Shown piece by piece: positions 11,800 through 22,686 of a DNA stretch of 41,901 nucleotides; position 1 is the first letter of the stretch, and each line of letters begins with the position of its first letter. The position numbers and the translations under genes are program-made. This DNA comes from Sphaeroforma sirkka (taxonomy: Eukaryota > Opisthokonta > Ichthyosporea > Ichthyophonida): contig LUCW03001730.1 in assembly GCA_001586965.3 (NCBI GenBank), positions 1 to 41,901 of the forward strand, in the 5' to 3' direction. The notes beneath the pieces are model-generated. The model did not search any database. It was not told the DNA's origin and was given only the letters and a program-made list of their open reading frames with translations.

Positions 11800-12070
11800 T
11801 TAAATCACGTATCCATGGGTCGGAGTTACGTAAGGGACAACACAGCGTAATGGTAGATTTTAGTAATATTAACATAATTTAACAACTGTGCGATAAGTTG
11901 ACAAGGTGGGTTAGCCCACGCATTATGCTTTGATAAGTCAAGCTGAAATGCATCACCTTTAGGATGAGTCAACGACCTATATTCAGAAACCTGTTTGTTA
12001 TGTTCTGCGGCGAACATATCAACAGTAAATGGACCCCATCGTGATTGAGCGAGGTTAAACCATTTCTTAT
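11800..12070 (-). pseudogene. Dam-type methyltransferase-like domain in pol, copy B
   Basis: Same motif series as in copy A. WGPFTVDMFAAEHNKQV is followed by GDAFQLDLSKHNAWANPP within one open stretch. Its place, between the RNase H end (MLSRLVPDYQ) and the integrase zinc-binding segment, is the same. The family comparison is with phage Dam enzymes and the MT domain of DIRS elements. No test of function is possible from sequence. Confidence 0.65.
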
Positions 12071-12089
12071 TTAGCATCCAATCGGTTGC

Positions 12090-13950
12090 TAATAACTCTT
12101 TGACTGTTTTCTGGTAGTCGGGCACAAGTCGAGAGAGCATGTCAGGAAGATGGTTATGTATTCCTGGAATGTGTGTTATATTAAAGCGAACTTGGCAATA
12201 ATGTCATGCCAGCGGCTCACCAACTGTGAATCAGGGTTCATATCTTTTAAGTATGTTAAAGACTTTTGATCACAGGCGACAGTAAAGTAACTTCCATAAA
12301 GGTAGTCTTTAAACTGTCTTAGTAGCGCAGTAACTATAGCAAGGAGCTCTTGTTTAACGGTAGGGTAATTCCGTTGACTCTTATTATAACTCTTGCTAAA
12401 AAGAATTGTATGTAGCGCGGTTTACCATTTATCGTTTGGTAAAAGCACTCCACCTACCGCTCGATCTGAAGCGTCGGTTGCTACTTGGAATGGGACACCA
12501 TCCACAGGGTACTGCATGATGGGTGCGTCCATTACTTTACTTTTGACTAGTTTAAATGCATCATCACATTCTTTAGGTCAAAGCTTTCCCAAAGGTCCTT
12601 TGTGCAGCCGTAGGTGACTGAAAGGCTTTAAGTAATGAGAAAGATGCGGTACCGAATCCGAGAAGAAGTTAACAAACCCACACACAGAGTTCACATCTCT
12701 TCCAGTAATTGGTGTTGATAAATCCAACAGAAACTGTTTCTTGCCAGGATCAATTTCTACCCCTGCTGCAGATACTTTGTAGCCAAGTAAGTGTATAGTA
12801 TCTTTAGCAAAAGAACACTTGTCTTCGTTAATCTTAAGTTTAGCATGATTAAGTCGCTTTAAGACTTCTTTAACGAGTTTAGCATGTTCATGTGCTGTCT
12901 TTGTAAAGATAACTATATCATCTAAATAGACTGATACGTTATACGACAGGTCCGCAAATAGTTCCATCATAACTTGTTGGAAGAAGAAGGTAACATGTGT
13001 AAGCCTTCAGGTGCACCTTTAAACTGGTACTTCTTACCTTGCCAAGTAAAGGAAAAAAGTATTTCCTATGAGGCTCATATATCTGTAGTTGATGGAATGC
13101 AGCTTTTTTAAGTCTATCTTGGAAAGATAGTCGCACCCTCCATTTTGCGTAGTATCTCGCTTATCTTAGGTAAGGAAAACTATGTTGCGGAATTAGTTTG
13201 TTGATTGGCGACAGGTCTAGTACTACTCTTGTTTTTTACTAAACGTTCCATCAGATTTATATTGATCGACCGCTAAAGAGCTAAGTTAACTGGGGTTGCA
13301 TCATAATTGATTTCAATTAGACCCTGTTTTAACCAATCTTCGATTTGGGTTTTGACAACGTCTTTGTGTCTCCAACTCACGTAGTTATGTGAAGGACACT
13401 TTAACTTAGAGAAGTCGACGTTTGTTAAGTCAAGTCTAACGTACCCATTAGAGAACTTAAACATACACCAGTCAGTTATTGCAATCTTCCTGTTTTGTAT
13501 AATTAAGTCCATAATTATATCGGTGAAGTGCGGAATCATATCCTTTGCTTCACCTTCCGGAGGTTTAGGTATCTTTAACATATTATCATCTGACTGATGA
13601 TCTTTATTCGGGTCTAGCCCATTAGGCAGACCAGTGAGTGTTATACCTAAACTGAGAAGATCAGTCATACCTATAATTAAATCGTATTTCTGAGACATGT
13701 CAGTAACGATTAGGTGAGTCTTCACTTCTCTTCTATCTGACAGCATTATGTGTGCATAGTCAATGGCTTGTTCGCAAGTAGTAACTTTGCCATTTCCCAA
13801 GATTAAATCAGTTGTTTCGTTATGGACAGCCATATCTGTAGCGTAGGCTACTCGGCATGAGATAGCAGAGACTTCAGCCCCTGGATCAAATAGTGCCATA
13901 ACTTTTTCTCCATTTACGAAAACTGTTTGAAAGATACGTTCATCTCCTTT
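12090..13950 (-). pseudogene. pol region of copy B: protease, reverse transcriptase, RNase H
   Basis: Protease with VMALFDPGAEVSAIS and LIIGMTDLLSLGI (about 13600-13920). Reverse transcriptase with its YLDD box at 12917-12928 and a thumb/connection part ending FSHLRLHKGPLGKL. RNase H with the usual Ty3/gypsy end. Almost the same as copy A. Fossil with several breaks. Confidence 0.9.
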
Positions 13951-13989
13951 GGTATAGATTTTATTGAACATTTTCTCATAATCTTGCTC

Positions 13990-16079
13990 TAGTGCGCACA
14001 TATGGTACTGTCAGTGCTTAACTTGGACGTCTGGTAAGTCCTTGCAATCCTCTTTGTGCCAACCGTTAGTACCCTTGCAAGTAGCACACTCTTTCATATA
14101 GTGTCAAAATCTGGCTTGCCTGGTGCACACTTAACAGGGTCGTGTCTACCATTCCACTTGCCATTACGTTTTGTGAGGTTGTAACCACACTTCTTGCAAG
14201 GCGCTCTCACCTTCTTTATCACCTTTCGGTTCGGTAGAAGTAGAGCCAGCCAGTACCCCCTCAGTAGTAGTGCGAGGTTTCTTAGTACTACGCGCAGTAT
14301 TAGTCTCTACTGCGTTTCGCTTAGTGGGCTGGGTGTAGCTCGTGGTACTAAGTACTCTAGTAGAATTGGTATGCTTGTGTACTATCTTCTCAAAGACAGA
14401 CCAAGGCATAGATCATAAAATCACCATAGGCGATGATGTCATCATCATTGACTTTCTTAAAGAGGTTAGCTCCCAGAGTCTCCATCATCTGACAAATTAA
14501 TAAATATTCGCCAGTATATAGGTACGACCACCCATCCAGTATTCATATGTGTCATATGAGCTAGAGCACCTCGAATAGTGGTATCGTTCGCAAAGAACTT
14601 GCGAGACTCTAGAAGTTCACGGTCACGTGCATCTTCAAAAAAAAGGTGTTAAGTATATTATCACGCAACTGGTGCCAGGGTAGGGCTTTCCAGTTGGGCT
14701 CATGAACCTTCAAGATAGTTCGCCATTCACCTGGCTCACAGAAATGAATAAAGGCATTCATCATCTGCTTATCCCTAAGGCTGGCAGACTCCTTAAGTTG
14801 GTCGAAGGCCTTCAGTGTCTCCACTGTACTCTCATTAGTAGAGAAATCGACCTCAGCCTGCGCGTTACCTAGCTGCTTTATAAAGCTTGGTTCTAAGTGT
14901 TCACGAGGCTCATGCTCAGTGCTACGGGCTGCTAGTGCCAAGATGGTGTCTATTTCCTTTCTCTTGTTATCGATTAGATAGCGAATGTTATCCGCTTTCC
15001 TATCGTCAAGGTCAGAGTCATTCAATAGACGGTCCTCAAGGACTTGCATACCAGAGCGTAATAGCCTGAGACGAGTATGTCTGGTTCTCACTTCCTCATC
15101 CTCAGGATTAGAGCGGGAACTCTCTAACGAGGTACTGGTGTAGCGATTGCCAAAATCGTGATTACCAGGGTTGGTTGGCAAATGAGGGTCGATATTACGA
15201 GGATGGTAAGCCTCATCGAGAGTTCCATACGATCATATCCTCTGACAGGGTTAGGTTTGTCAAGAGGATGGTCGATGGTAGCATCAGAGCTATAGAGATT
15301 AGATTTTGAAATATTATCTCTCTCGCCAGTGGTAACTGGGGCTTAGTGGTAAACATACTGGCTGGTAAACCAGTAGGTCTCGGGTTCGAAACCCGGCCTG
15401 AATTTTTTTCTTCTTCTTCGGTATAGGAAGAATATCAGCCAAGTGGGACACGATAGAGGGGTCCACAACTGCTGCTGCCGCTAGCTCCTTCAAGAGCGCT
15501 TCAGTGCGGTTCAATTGGCGTCGAGATTGAGAGGATCCAACCACTCGTTGTCGAGTTATGGCGTCCTCAGCTTCGGCCCCAAGATTTGAGCTGAATGGAA
15601 TGGCTTCTCCATCGATGGCGAAACCGAAATTTTCGGACAGGTCCAATACTTCCTTTTCACGCCGGATTTGTGCTGGAGTGTCCTTTAGATGTGGAGTTAT
15701 AATGCCCCGACATTCGTATCCACGAATTTTCCAGCCTTTCGACGTTTATCCCCAATATTTGACGGCACGTGGTCAGGGGCAAGCTGGGGGGCAAGCTGGG
15801 GTCGGACGCTGGAGCTTCACTCCTAGGTGATACACAGGACGCTCAGGCAGTAGCCTCTCCAGCGGTAGTAGATACCTCTTCTTCCAAGGCTTTGGGATCC
15901 GACGAGTCATCCTCAGAATAATCCTCTGTACCAACCTCAGAATTTGCTTCCCCAACAGTATCCTCGGCAGGCTCAACTCCAGACAGGCTAGGTGTTTCCA
16001 CAGGGACCTCAGGAACCTCGGCAGGCTTAGCAGGCTTAGAGCTAGCGGCTCCCTTGCCTTTAGAAGTACCCTTAGCCAT
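13990..16079 (-). pseudogene. gag region of copy B
   Basis: Starts at the ATG at 16077-16079, 80 bases inside the 5' LTR, with MAKGTSKGKGAASSKPAKPA. The capsid-like helical part (RTRHTRLRLLRSGMQVLEDRL onward) is well kept at 14609-15181, and the Cys-rich end lies near 14010-14200. A tRNA-like sequence interrupts it antisense at 15330-15409. Fossil, broken. Confidence 0.8.
15330..15409 (+). other. tRNA-like sequence, antisense in gag (copy B)
   Basis: Counterpart of the copy A sequence. An A-box-like stretch lies at 15337-15349, a perfect B box (GGTTCGAAACC) at 15383-15393, the same anticodon-like hairpin lies between, and a T7 run at 15403-15409. Sits at the same place in gag. Confidence 0.55.
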
Positions 16080-16158
16080 AGTATTTGCTGGATAGTAAAT
16101 CGATGTCAGACAGTCTAGAAGCAGTACACTACTGTAACTACTATTTAACTGAAAAATA

Positions 16159-16753
16159 TGTAAACTTCGATGGAAATTACTAGGTTCCAAACTATATTAA
16201 ACTAAAATACAATTTAGTCAGTTAGGATTTAGCAGTGGTAGCTTGTGTAAGAATGATCGGGACTGCCTCTTGTTAAGAGCCTAAATATCCTCGATCACAC
16301 AGGGCGTACCTCTAGCTGTTCTTTATTGAATAATTTTCACTAGAAGTACTAAGTGTTCATGATCACTTGCCTAATTTGTAAATAGACATAATAACGTAAG
16401 TCACGTTAATACATTAGCTGATATAAATAAAGTTCCATCTGAAGAAAAGTTAAAAAAAGAAAAAGACTTATTGGATTTTGGAGATTGGCGGGAGGACCAA
16501 AATGTATAAGTAGTAGTTCGGAGATTATAAAATTTAGTTTATAATATCCTACATCTACTAATGTCTCAAATAGGTCCAAGTAGATGAGTCATACCAAATA
16601 CTCAGGCTATTGGAGCCATCAAAGTGAATTTAGAACACTTTGGACATATTGGAAAAAGAGCTTGTACTAAATTATTTAAAATGCAAATAAAAACCAATGT
16701 ATTATCTCAATTGATCTTGATATTTTAGACTGACCGGAGGCCGTATTTCTACA
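16159..16753 (-). repeat. 5' LTR of copy B
   Basis: 595 bp. A poly(A) signal in element sense lies at 16322-16327. It belongs to the same variant type as the LTR at 6375-6976. Just inside it, in element sense, the bases read TATTTTTCAGTTAAATAG. This is not an evident tRNA-complementary primer site, since no TGG follows the LTR. Confidence 0.93.
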
Positions 16754-18828
16754 TCTCAAACTTCACATTTCTAACAATAGACCACTCCAATTGCGATATC
16801 TCAGCTAGGTAAAATGTCCTAGGCTGAGGAAGTGCATTGAGTCGATATTTGTGCTTTGCTTTTCTTCACTAGACTCAAATTGAATTTGTGTGTTTTTCTC
16901 ACACACGGGGTCCTGGTATTAGCTATCGGTTATACCACTATACTTCTGTTGATTCTATCATCGGAAATATTGGATCCGGACCCAAAATTCAGTATTCGAT
17001 AATTCTATGGTTTTGCGATTTGGATCAGTATTTTTATAAACTGGCACATAGGTGCTACAGTCCCCCGACTTTGCGCTTATGAGCTTGTGTAGTGGTGGAA
17101 AGTGACATCATATGACACTACGATTTCGTGAGGTTGGATGCTTTAGTACAGGGAAAAACTTGTTCCTTAGGGGTTTTATACGAAATACAGGGAAAAACTT
17201 GTTCCTTAGGGGTTTAATATGAAAACCTGCCACCGTCATCTACTCTTACGTACTATCTACCTTATTTGGCGGCTTATTATATCTAATTCTAAACCACGTT
17301 CAGGAGTCTGCCTTGACCTGTGCTCGAGTTTGTATCAACTTGGCTCGAGAACACGCTTCACAACGTTGATTCCTAAACCGAGGCTTCGGTCCTTATCCCT
17401 CTGGTATGTGGGCAGAGCATGCTATAAGGTAAGAGGTGTGGGATTTCTTCTCGTGCTAATAAAACTCAGTTAAGTCTTTTATTCAGTTCACATTGATAGC
17501 AAACCATTACAAGGTCCTCTTCCTGGAAGTGTATGTACGGCTGTTGGTATTTGCGGCCGTGTGCGGCGCGCTTCTTCTTTTTTGAATATTGCGCCACATC
17601 AGGGCCTGTCTGTGGTCTGATCGACACTTACAGATTTTTCGGTCTCATTTTCCATGACACTGTTGTGCTCGGTGCATTCACTGACGTATTACAATCCATT
17701 AAGTGATTTTGTCTGCGTCCAAAGTACACATTGTATCGAGGGATGACTTGTCGCACATGATTTAGTGCGTATTGCAATGGTTGCCGCTGGTTTGTCCATC
17801 TTTGGCTTGAGTATGGCATATGATGTGTGAATGTCAGCCTCTATTCGAGTATAGCAAGAAACCTATGATATCTACATAAATCTCATAGCCGTGAAACCCA
17901 GCTGATATATATCGTAACGGGCGATAGTCCTATATTTGAGACATGGAACATATCCCTGGATGTATCTGCATACATGTACGCTCTTACTGTCGTGACCATA
18001 CGTGTTCATCTGGTTGAATCTTGCTATAGTTTCTTCAATTGTATAGTGCCTCACTGTACGGTATTACGCTATGATGGCAGCTCTATCATCGTATGTGACC
18101 GTGTCTAGCTCTGCTGAACCGTCGGTGGCTTGTACCGCTGAAACTTCTTTGGCTGCGTGTGCTAGTTTTGTCCTGTATTGGCGATTAACGCGATATTCTA
18201 CGGGGTTTTCTGTAAGCTGTGGTGCCTTCATTCAGGAAAGTGTTGATATTTTTTCCATCAGCATTGGATCGATCTCTAGTAGTGTCAAGAATTTTTGAAC
18301 CATTTTACATTCGGATAGTATGGTACACATACTGAGATGCCTGTGGCTTCCGCCATGACTTTGTCGAGAACTTCTGGAATTGATTTTAGGGGAGGCTTCA
18401 CCCATACATTTATTCATCCGCTCACTTTTGAATTATTGCATGTGTAAAACTTTGATAGCATTATGTGCTGCCGCAAATAATTCGATTGTAAATTTCGTCC
18501 TAAGTTCCACTTTTTTATAGAGTCGTCGATGTAGTTTCCAGTCGATAGCTGAGTCGAGCACCTTCAAAGCAATCAGACATTTTTCTTTCTGAATAGTTTA
18601 TATCCCATACCTATGTTGAACCTGTGCGTTGTACTTGTGTATCGGATTGTGCTAGTTGGATCTATCCTAGTTGCGCTTTGACAGGCAGGTATATCTCAGT
18701 TTTGGTCTTCCCGCCAATCTCCAAAATCTAATAAGTCTTTTTCTTTTTTAACTTTTTTTCAGATGGTAGCCAATGTATTAACTTGACTTACGTTATTATA
18801 TCTGTCTACAAATTAGGCAAGTGGTCAT
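16754..18828. other. spacer between LTRs, second copy
   Basis: 2,075 bp, nearly the same as 6977-9060. It carries the same 39-bp tandem pair (17147-17224) and the same minus-strand protein-like stretches, for example at 17628-17819, 17872-18054 and 18232-18417. I recognise no family in them. The right end (18700-18828) is an LTR fragment in plus orientation. Confidence 0.75.
18700..18828 (+). repeat. LTR fragment in opposite orientation
   Basis: Matches the middle of the LTR in plus orientation (TTTTGGTC...CCCGCCAATCTCC through CAAGTGGTCAT) and is cut by the LTR that begins at 18829. It suggests that an ancestor of the array inserted into, or recombined with, an older LTR. Confidence 0.8.
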
Positions 18829-19656
18829 TGTAAACTTCGATGGAAATTACTAGGTTTCAAACTATATTAAACTAAAATACAATTTAGTCAGTTAGGATTT
18901 AGCAGTGGTAGCTTGTGTAAGAATGATCGGGACTGCCTCTTGTTAAGAGCCTAAATATCCTCGATCACACAGGGCGTACCTCTAGCTGTTCTTTATTGAA
19001 TAATTTTCACTAGAAGTACTAAATGTTCATGACCACTTGCCTAATTTGTAAATAGACATAATAACGTAAGTCACGTTAATACATTAGCTGATATAAATAA
19101 AGTTCCATCTGAAGAAAAGTTAAAAAAAAAAAAGACTTATTGGATTTTGAGATTGAGGGCAGGAGGACCAAAATCAATAAGTAGTAGTTCGAGATTATAA
19201 AATTTAGTTTATAATATCCTACATCTACTAATGTCTCAAATAGGTCCAAGTAGATGAGTCATACCAAATACTCAGGCTATTGGAGCCATCAAAGTGAATT
19301 TAGAACACTTTGGAAATATTGGAAAAAGAGCTTGTACTAATTATTTAAAATACAAATAAAAAACCAATGTATTATCTCAATTGATCTTGATATTTTAGAC
19401 TGACCGGAGGCCGTATTTCTACATAGCCCCCAGTAGCTTTTAGAACTACGAACGTACGTTAAGATACGATCTAGTTGGTAAAAGCGAAAACCAAAGTAAA
19501 AACGGTTTCGGTCATGACTTATCGAGTAAGTATGTGCCTATATGTACGAGTTCAAGACTCATGTTGTACTCTATGTCGTTTAGTATTTGGTCCAGTAACC
19601 ATTTCCGATGTAGGCGCCTTACGTTTATTATTTGGTAAGGTATTAGCCAAAGGCTG
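18829..19656 (-). mobile_element. third array unit: LTR plus 3' end of element, cut short
   Basis: LTR at 18829-19423 (poly(A) signal 18992-18997), polypurine tract at 19424-19436, then about 220 bp matching the 3' internal end of copies A and B. The match stops at 19656, where an LTR fragment in the opposite orientation begins. This is the right edge of the tandem array. Confidence 0.9.
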
Positions 19657-20055
19657 ACATCAGTAGATGTAGGATATTATAAACCAAATTTTATAATCTC
19701 CGAACTACTACTTATAGATTTTGGTCCTTTTCTTTTTTTTAAAAAATCCAATAAGTCTTTTCTTTTTTTTAACTTTTCTTCAGATGGAACTTTATTTATA
19801 TCAGCTAATGTATTAACGTGACTTACGTTATTATGTCTATTTACAATTTAGGTGGTCATGAATACACTTAGTACTTCTTAGTGAAAATTATTCAATAAAG
19901 AACAGTTAAGTATTCGCCCTGTGTGATCGAGGATATTTAGGTGTCTTGAAAAAGCAGTATCATTCTTACATAAACTACCACTGCTAAATCCTATCGATAA
20001 ATTGTATTTTAGTTTAATGTAGTTTGAAACCTAGTAATTTCCATCGAAGTTTGCA
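19657..20055 (+). repeat. LTR fragment, plus orientation
   Basis: Covers the middle and 3' part of the LTR in plus orientation and ends near the LTR terminus (GAAGTTTGCA). It is more diverged than the full LTRs. With the next fragment it forms an inverted pair separated by about 65 bp. Confidence 0.85.
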
Positions 20056-20119
20056 CACTTGTACTTGAGGTGTCGGACGTATTGTGACTACGTCTCTAGT
20101 CTGATATGTATTCTGCCTC

Positions 20120-20332
20120 TGTAAACTTCGATGGAAATTACTAGGTTTCAAACTATATTAAACTAAAATACAATTTAGTGTGTTAGATTTAGCAGTGGTA
20201 GCTTGTGTAAGAATGATCGACCGCCTCTTGTTAAGAGCCTAAATATCCTCGATCACACAGGGCGTACCTCTAGCTGTTCTTTATGCTGAATAATTTCTCA
20301 CTAGAAGTACTAAGTGTTCATGATCACTTAAG
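20120..20332 (-). repeat. LTR fragment, minus orientation
   Basis: Begins at an exact LTR terminus (TGTAAACTTCGATGG on the plus strand) and continues for about 210 bp before unrelated DNA. The intact terminus suggests that this was once an element end or a solo LTR. Confidence 0.85.
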
Positions 20333-21016
20333 TGTTCACTGGTGGCGCCCTGTGCCTGGCACCCACACAAGTCGTTGGTACCGTAGGTTGGGGCCGTTGA
20401 GTCCAATTCTGCGTTTGTCGTCTACTCATGTTTGGGTTGGGGTGGCTATTGGTGTCATCGCGACTTCCATTGGTCGAAGGGCCCTCCCGTTTGTTGCGAC
20501 CCTGGAAACGTGCTGTCTTATGTTGTTGTGCATCCTGAATATCAGGGCTCAACAGCTGTATAAGCTCGTGTGTCTCCATCAGTTGGCATTTGGGATGAAA
20601 CTGTAGAGTACGTTCATACGTACCGTCCGTTGAGAGCTTCTTCAAACAGTTGTACAATGCAGTGGTTCACTAAATTCTGTTGGACGTCGGCATCTGTCTG
20701 GCACCGTTCACGTGCCCTCCTGTGTGGTTCTCCATGAGCTGTGTCATTTGTTTCATAAGAGGAGTGTGCTTGTTCCGACATTGGCCCTTTGCTAACTTGT
20801 AAAACACGCGGATCGACAGTGGCTTGTGTTTTGCAAGTTAGCCAAGGGCCAATGTCGGAACATGCACACTAGCCAAGGGCCAATGTCGGATATTTGATCT
20901 GTAGCTGAGGTGTGTATGTCTTCAACCGTTCAGAATTGTCGCGGATGTAGTCCAGTGTTGATTTCTCCGCCTTGAAGTAAGATAGTACCTTGTGAAACCA
21001 TGTAAGGTTCCCGTTT

Positions 21017-21018
<2 letters not shown>
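20333..21018 (-). other. possible fragment of another retroelement coding region
   Basis: Minus-strand open stretches at 20328-20657 and in the part of 20869-21020 outside the AT repeat have a gag-like look. Examples are TWFHKVLSYFKAEKSTLDYI, and a Gln/Asn/Arg/Pro-rich stretch near 20330-20480 such as would lie before a nucleocapsid. I cannot assign a family. The reading is weak and based on composition. It contains the hairpin at 20771-20862. Confidence 0.3.
20771..20862. repeat. 37-bp near-perfect inverted repeat (hairpin)
   Basis: The left arm is 20771-20807 (TGTTCCGACATTGGCCC...) and the right arm 20826-20862, with an 18-base loop and only two mismatches. A third, 20-bp copy of the right-arm sequence (AGCCAAGGGCCAATGTCGGA) follows at 20871-20890. 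It could be a small foldback element or MITE remnant, or a transcribed hairpin. Confidence 0.9.

Positions 21019-21020
<2 letters not shown>

Positions 21021-21078
<58 letters not shown>
21021..21078. repeat. (AT)n microsatellite
   Basis: 58 bp of pure alternating AT. Confidence 0.98.
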
Positions 21079-21080
<2 letters not shown>

Positions 21081-21704
21081 GCAAGCAAAAAAAGTATGTA
21101 CACTTAGTAATGTTGCCAACAATTAATTTTACGATATCGAGTGATATATTCCTGCACTCCAACACAAAGAATTATAAGATGAGACAGGTATCACATCTAC
21201 AATGCAGGTGGCGTCGGCTCAAAAGCGAGTAAGAGGAGGATCAAAATAAGGCTAGGTTTAGAATGCATTGAGATTCACAATCAAGGTGTTTGCAGAACGC
21301 AAATAATTTTTTATATTCGTTTGATATGGCTTATATATGGTGTATGTTCGAGCGCAAGTATGCTTGTAACCGATTTTTGAATAGTTATAATTGCTATGTG
21401 AAGGTGGAAGTGAGAACAAGGAGTGCTATATACATCATATTTATAAACAAACAATATTTGACCCAAATATAGACCGGTCGGCCTGCGGCCTCACCTTTCC
21501 CTATCCTCTCCTTTAGAATTTCAAATTTGGGTACCCTCCGGGCTCCGGGCCTCCAGTCTCCAGAGTCCAAGGACTCCAGGTATCAGGACGTCAGGGCCAG
21601 CCCAGCAGGCACCCCCAGTCCCGCACCACTTTCTTTTTTTTCTTTTTTGGATTGTTGTTTTGTTATATCACTGTACAAAAAAACAAAATCCAAAAATCAA
21701 GACA

Positions 21705-22328
21705 TTATTTATTTGCATTGAATATCAGTTGTTGGCTATTTATATGCTGACTCGAGAGCTGGGACTTGGGACCTGAAAACAGGAAAACGGTTTCAAAACT
21801 TAACGTAAAACGTACTACGTTTTCAGCATATATGAAGCACGTATTGAAGTCTGTGACCAGGGAGCCTGACAGTTGACTGTCTGACAGTGAGTGTGTTGGA
21901 TAAATAAACGAAGTTTGCCTGACACAAAGAATTTCCATGCGTTTAAACCGCCACAGAGAAAGTAAATCCAACATATGCAAATATGTATTTACATGAGATG
22001 ATAAACCAGTTTTTTTTTTAAATACAGATGTATGTGTACAACTACTCAATAAATACACCGTAGAATTGCGCACAGGTGCATCTCTGGTATATATCCCTAC
22101 TAGGACATAGGCGCTACTACGACCAGTATATAGGTAGTATACAGCTCCATTCGGCCTGCGTATCCCAGTTTGTAGATGAATACATAAAAGCAAGTGTTTA
22201 GTGTGAAAAATTTTACGAACGACATTGCAAACATAGCTAGTATGGCTGGAATAATCAGTTCTATTAGATCTGCAGCGAATAGTGCTTACAGGGTATGTAC
22301 CTTCCTCGTTAATGGTTTTCGCAACCAT
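21705..22328 (-). CDS. hypothetical protein, 207 codons, doubtful
   Basis: An uninterrupted minus-strand reading frame of 207 codons in DNA that is otherwise full of stops. It is Ser-, Leu- and Tyr-rich, with no signal peptide, membrane segment or motif I recognise. Its length is above what chance usually gives at this base composition, which is the only support. Its start overlaps the (plus-strand) possible exon at 22242-22292, so the two calls compete. Confidence 0.22.
   Translation of the reverse strand: MVAKTINEEGTYPVSTIRCRSNRTDYSSHTSYVCNVVRKIFHTKHLLLCIHLQTGIRRPNGAVYYLYTGRSSAYVLVGIYTRDAPVRNSTVYLLSSCTHTSVFKKKTGLSSHVNTYLHMLDLLSLWRFKRMEILCVRQTSFIYPTHSLSDSQLSGSLVTDFNTCFIYAENVVRFTLSFETVFLFSGPKSQLSSQHINSQQLIFNANK
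22242..22292 (+). other. possible first coding exon with splice donor
   Basis: ATG at 22242 opens MAGIISSIRSAANSAYR, a short positively charged amphipathic stretch of the kind seen in mitochondrial presequences. It ends at CAGG|GTATGT, a strong donor sequence at 22293. No downstream exon was found. The next 900 bp is microsatellite. Confidence 0.2.
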
Positions 22329-22347
22329 TTCTAGTATTCCTTTTAAT

Positions 22348-22441
22348 TATATATATGTGTGTGTGTCTGTTTCTGTGTCTTGTGTGTGTGTTTGTATGTG
22401 TACATATTGTGTGTGTGTGCACGTGTGTGCACGTGTGTGAG

Positions 22442-22489
<48 letters not shown>

Positions 22490-22551
22490 CATATATATAT
22501 ACACATTATGTGTGTATGTATATTATTTATATATTTATTCTTCAGCATAAC

Positions 22552-22585
<34 letters not shown>

Positions 22586-22627
22586 CATCATATCATTATA
22601 TCGATGTTATTGGGTTATATTTAGATA

Positions 22628-22686
<59 letters not shown>

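Larger units (their letters stand above)
9061..16753 (-). mobile_element. Ty3/gypsy-like LTR retroelement, copy B (both LTRs present)
   Basis: The only copy here with both ends: 3' LTR 9061-9636, polypurine tract 9637-9650, integrase, Dam-like domain, RNase H, reverse transcriptase, protease, gag and 5' LTR 16159-16753, about 7.7 kb in all. It aligns with copy A over its full visible length, with an offset of 9.73-9.78 kb. The bases flanking the two LTRs (GGTCAT and TCTCAA) do not form a target-site duplication. Together with the differing LTRs, this fits tandem duplication of a larger unit better than an independent insertion. Broken, with about a dozen breaks; young by its likeness to copy A. 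Confidence 0.93.
21079..22347. other. intergenic DNA with GC-rich CTCC island; uncertain ORFs
   Basis: No confident gene. A GC-rich stretch at 21477-21630 contains degenerate CTCCRG repeats and ends AGTCCCGCACC, an 11-mer also found near 32167. Two weak gene hints lie at 21705-22328 (minus ORF) and 22242-22292 (possible plus first exon). Confidence 0.6.

Noticed and set aside
9061-16753. DIRS-type element, because of the Dam-like domain
   Set aside because: Direct LTRs, a polypurine tract and an HHCC/DDE integrase are present, and no tyrosine recombinase was seen.
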